Shown here piece after piece: positions 5,787 through 5,900 of a DNA stretch of 5,900 nucleotides. A program made the position numbers and the translations under genes. Origin of the DNA: CAZBZG01 sp964496245 (GTDB lineage Bacteria; Planctomycetota; SZUA-567); contig CAZBZG010000289.1 in the NCBI GenBank assembly GCA_964496245.1, positions 1-5,900 on the forward strand. Reading direction: 5' to 3'. Every line of letters begins with the position of its first letter. The first letter of the stretch is position 1. The notes under the pieces are model-generated. The model had not been told where the DNA came from and did not search any database. It saw only the letters and a program-made list of their open reading frames with translations.

Positions 5787-5900
5787 CCTGTACGCTGATT
5801 TTAATGAGGTTTTTGTTTTTGAATTCGCCTCTTAGCATAGCCTCCGAAAGAGGGTCTTCGATGTAATGCTCGATTGCCCTTCTCAGTGGTCTCCTTTCCG
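5782..5900 (-). CDS. clpC: ClpC/ClpB-type AAA+ chaperone, C-terminal fragment without its own stop
   Basis: Reading the minus strand in the frame starting at 5898 gives E-R, then RPLRRAIEHYIEDPLSEAML, then RGEFKNKNLIKISVQDD. This is the C-terminal D2 small-domain signature of Clp/HSP100 unfoldases (family form: G-A-R-P-L-R-R-A-I-x-x-x-I-E-D-P-L-S-E-x-x-L-x-G-x-F). ClpC feeds unfolded proteins to ClpP; ClpB disaggregates with DnaK. 'IEDPLSE' favours ClpC. In the family only some ten residues and a stop should follow. Instead, after about 5782 the frame enters the glycoside hydrolase gene out of frame and stays open down to 4366, a nonsense tail of about 470 codons. The gene is thus cut at its 3' end and runs off the window at its 5' end. 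By hand count the segment from 5787 is about 46% GC, clearly lower than its neighbour. Confidence 0.82.

Noticed and set aside
4366..5838. Long minus-strand open frame (490 codons) beginning MLRGEFKNKN
   Set aside because: Only its first ~19 codons are real ClpC-type sequence; the rest is Arg/Ala/Pro-rich out-of-frame reading of the glycoside hydrolase gene, as expected in GC-rich DNA.

Overview
The window looks like a contig piece from a GC-rich bacterium, probably of the Planctomycetes-Verrucomicrobia-Lentisphaerae group or a similar lineage such as Hydrogenedentota. The hints are a secreted-type clan-A glycoside hydrolase with a 'PAG.GFL...F..FWGVN' segment, a soluble Ser/Thr kinase with an HLDVKPENILV catalytic loop, an FHA-STAS protein, and a REP-type transposase start preceded by TGTCCCCTGATTT repeats. 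The assignment is an inference from gene style, not from a marker gene.

Layout. Bases 1-102 (minus) hold the first 34 codons of a Y1/IS200-like REP-associated transposase running off the left edge. Bases 103-204 hold its upstream region with two 13-bp direct repeats. Bases 205-1381 (minus) hold a two-gene operon: a DUF6036/AbiEii-like nucleotidyltransferase starting at a TTG, and, overlapping it by 17 bp, a protein with a probable C-terminal winged helix-turn-helix. Its promoter carries a perfect 8+8 bp palindrome over the -10 box, the arrangement expected of a self-repressed toxin-antitoxin-type pair. Bases 1382-1645 are a divergent intergenic region with two inverted repeats and a good sigma70-type promoter for the kinase.

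Bases 1646-2524 (plus) encode a complete cytosolic Ser/Thr kinase. It converges, with only 18 bp between stop codons, on an FHA-STAS protein (2543-3250, minus). The two may form a phosphorylation pair: FHA domains bind phosphothreonine, and STAS domains of the SpoIIAA type are controlled by serine phosphorylation. That link is an inference from adjacency.

Bases 3363-5786 (minus) encode a large glycoside hydrolase whose reading frame starts in the middle of an N-terminal beta-sandwich, without a signal peptide. Directly upstream, 5782-5900 (minus) encodes the C-terminal end of a ClpC/ClpB-type AAA+ chaperone that never reaches its own stop. Two unrelated genes, one without its tail and one without its head, meet at about 5775-5790 where base composition also changes sharply. 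This is either a real deletion/recombination joint or an assembly chimera, and it is the most important point to check. I see no CRISPR array, rRNA or tRNA.
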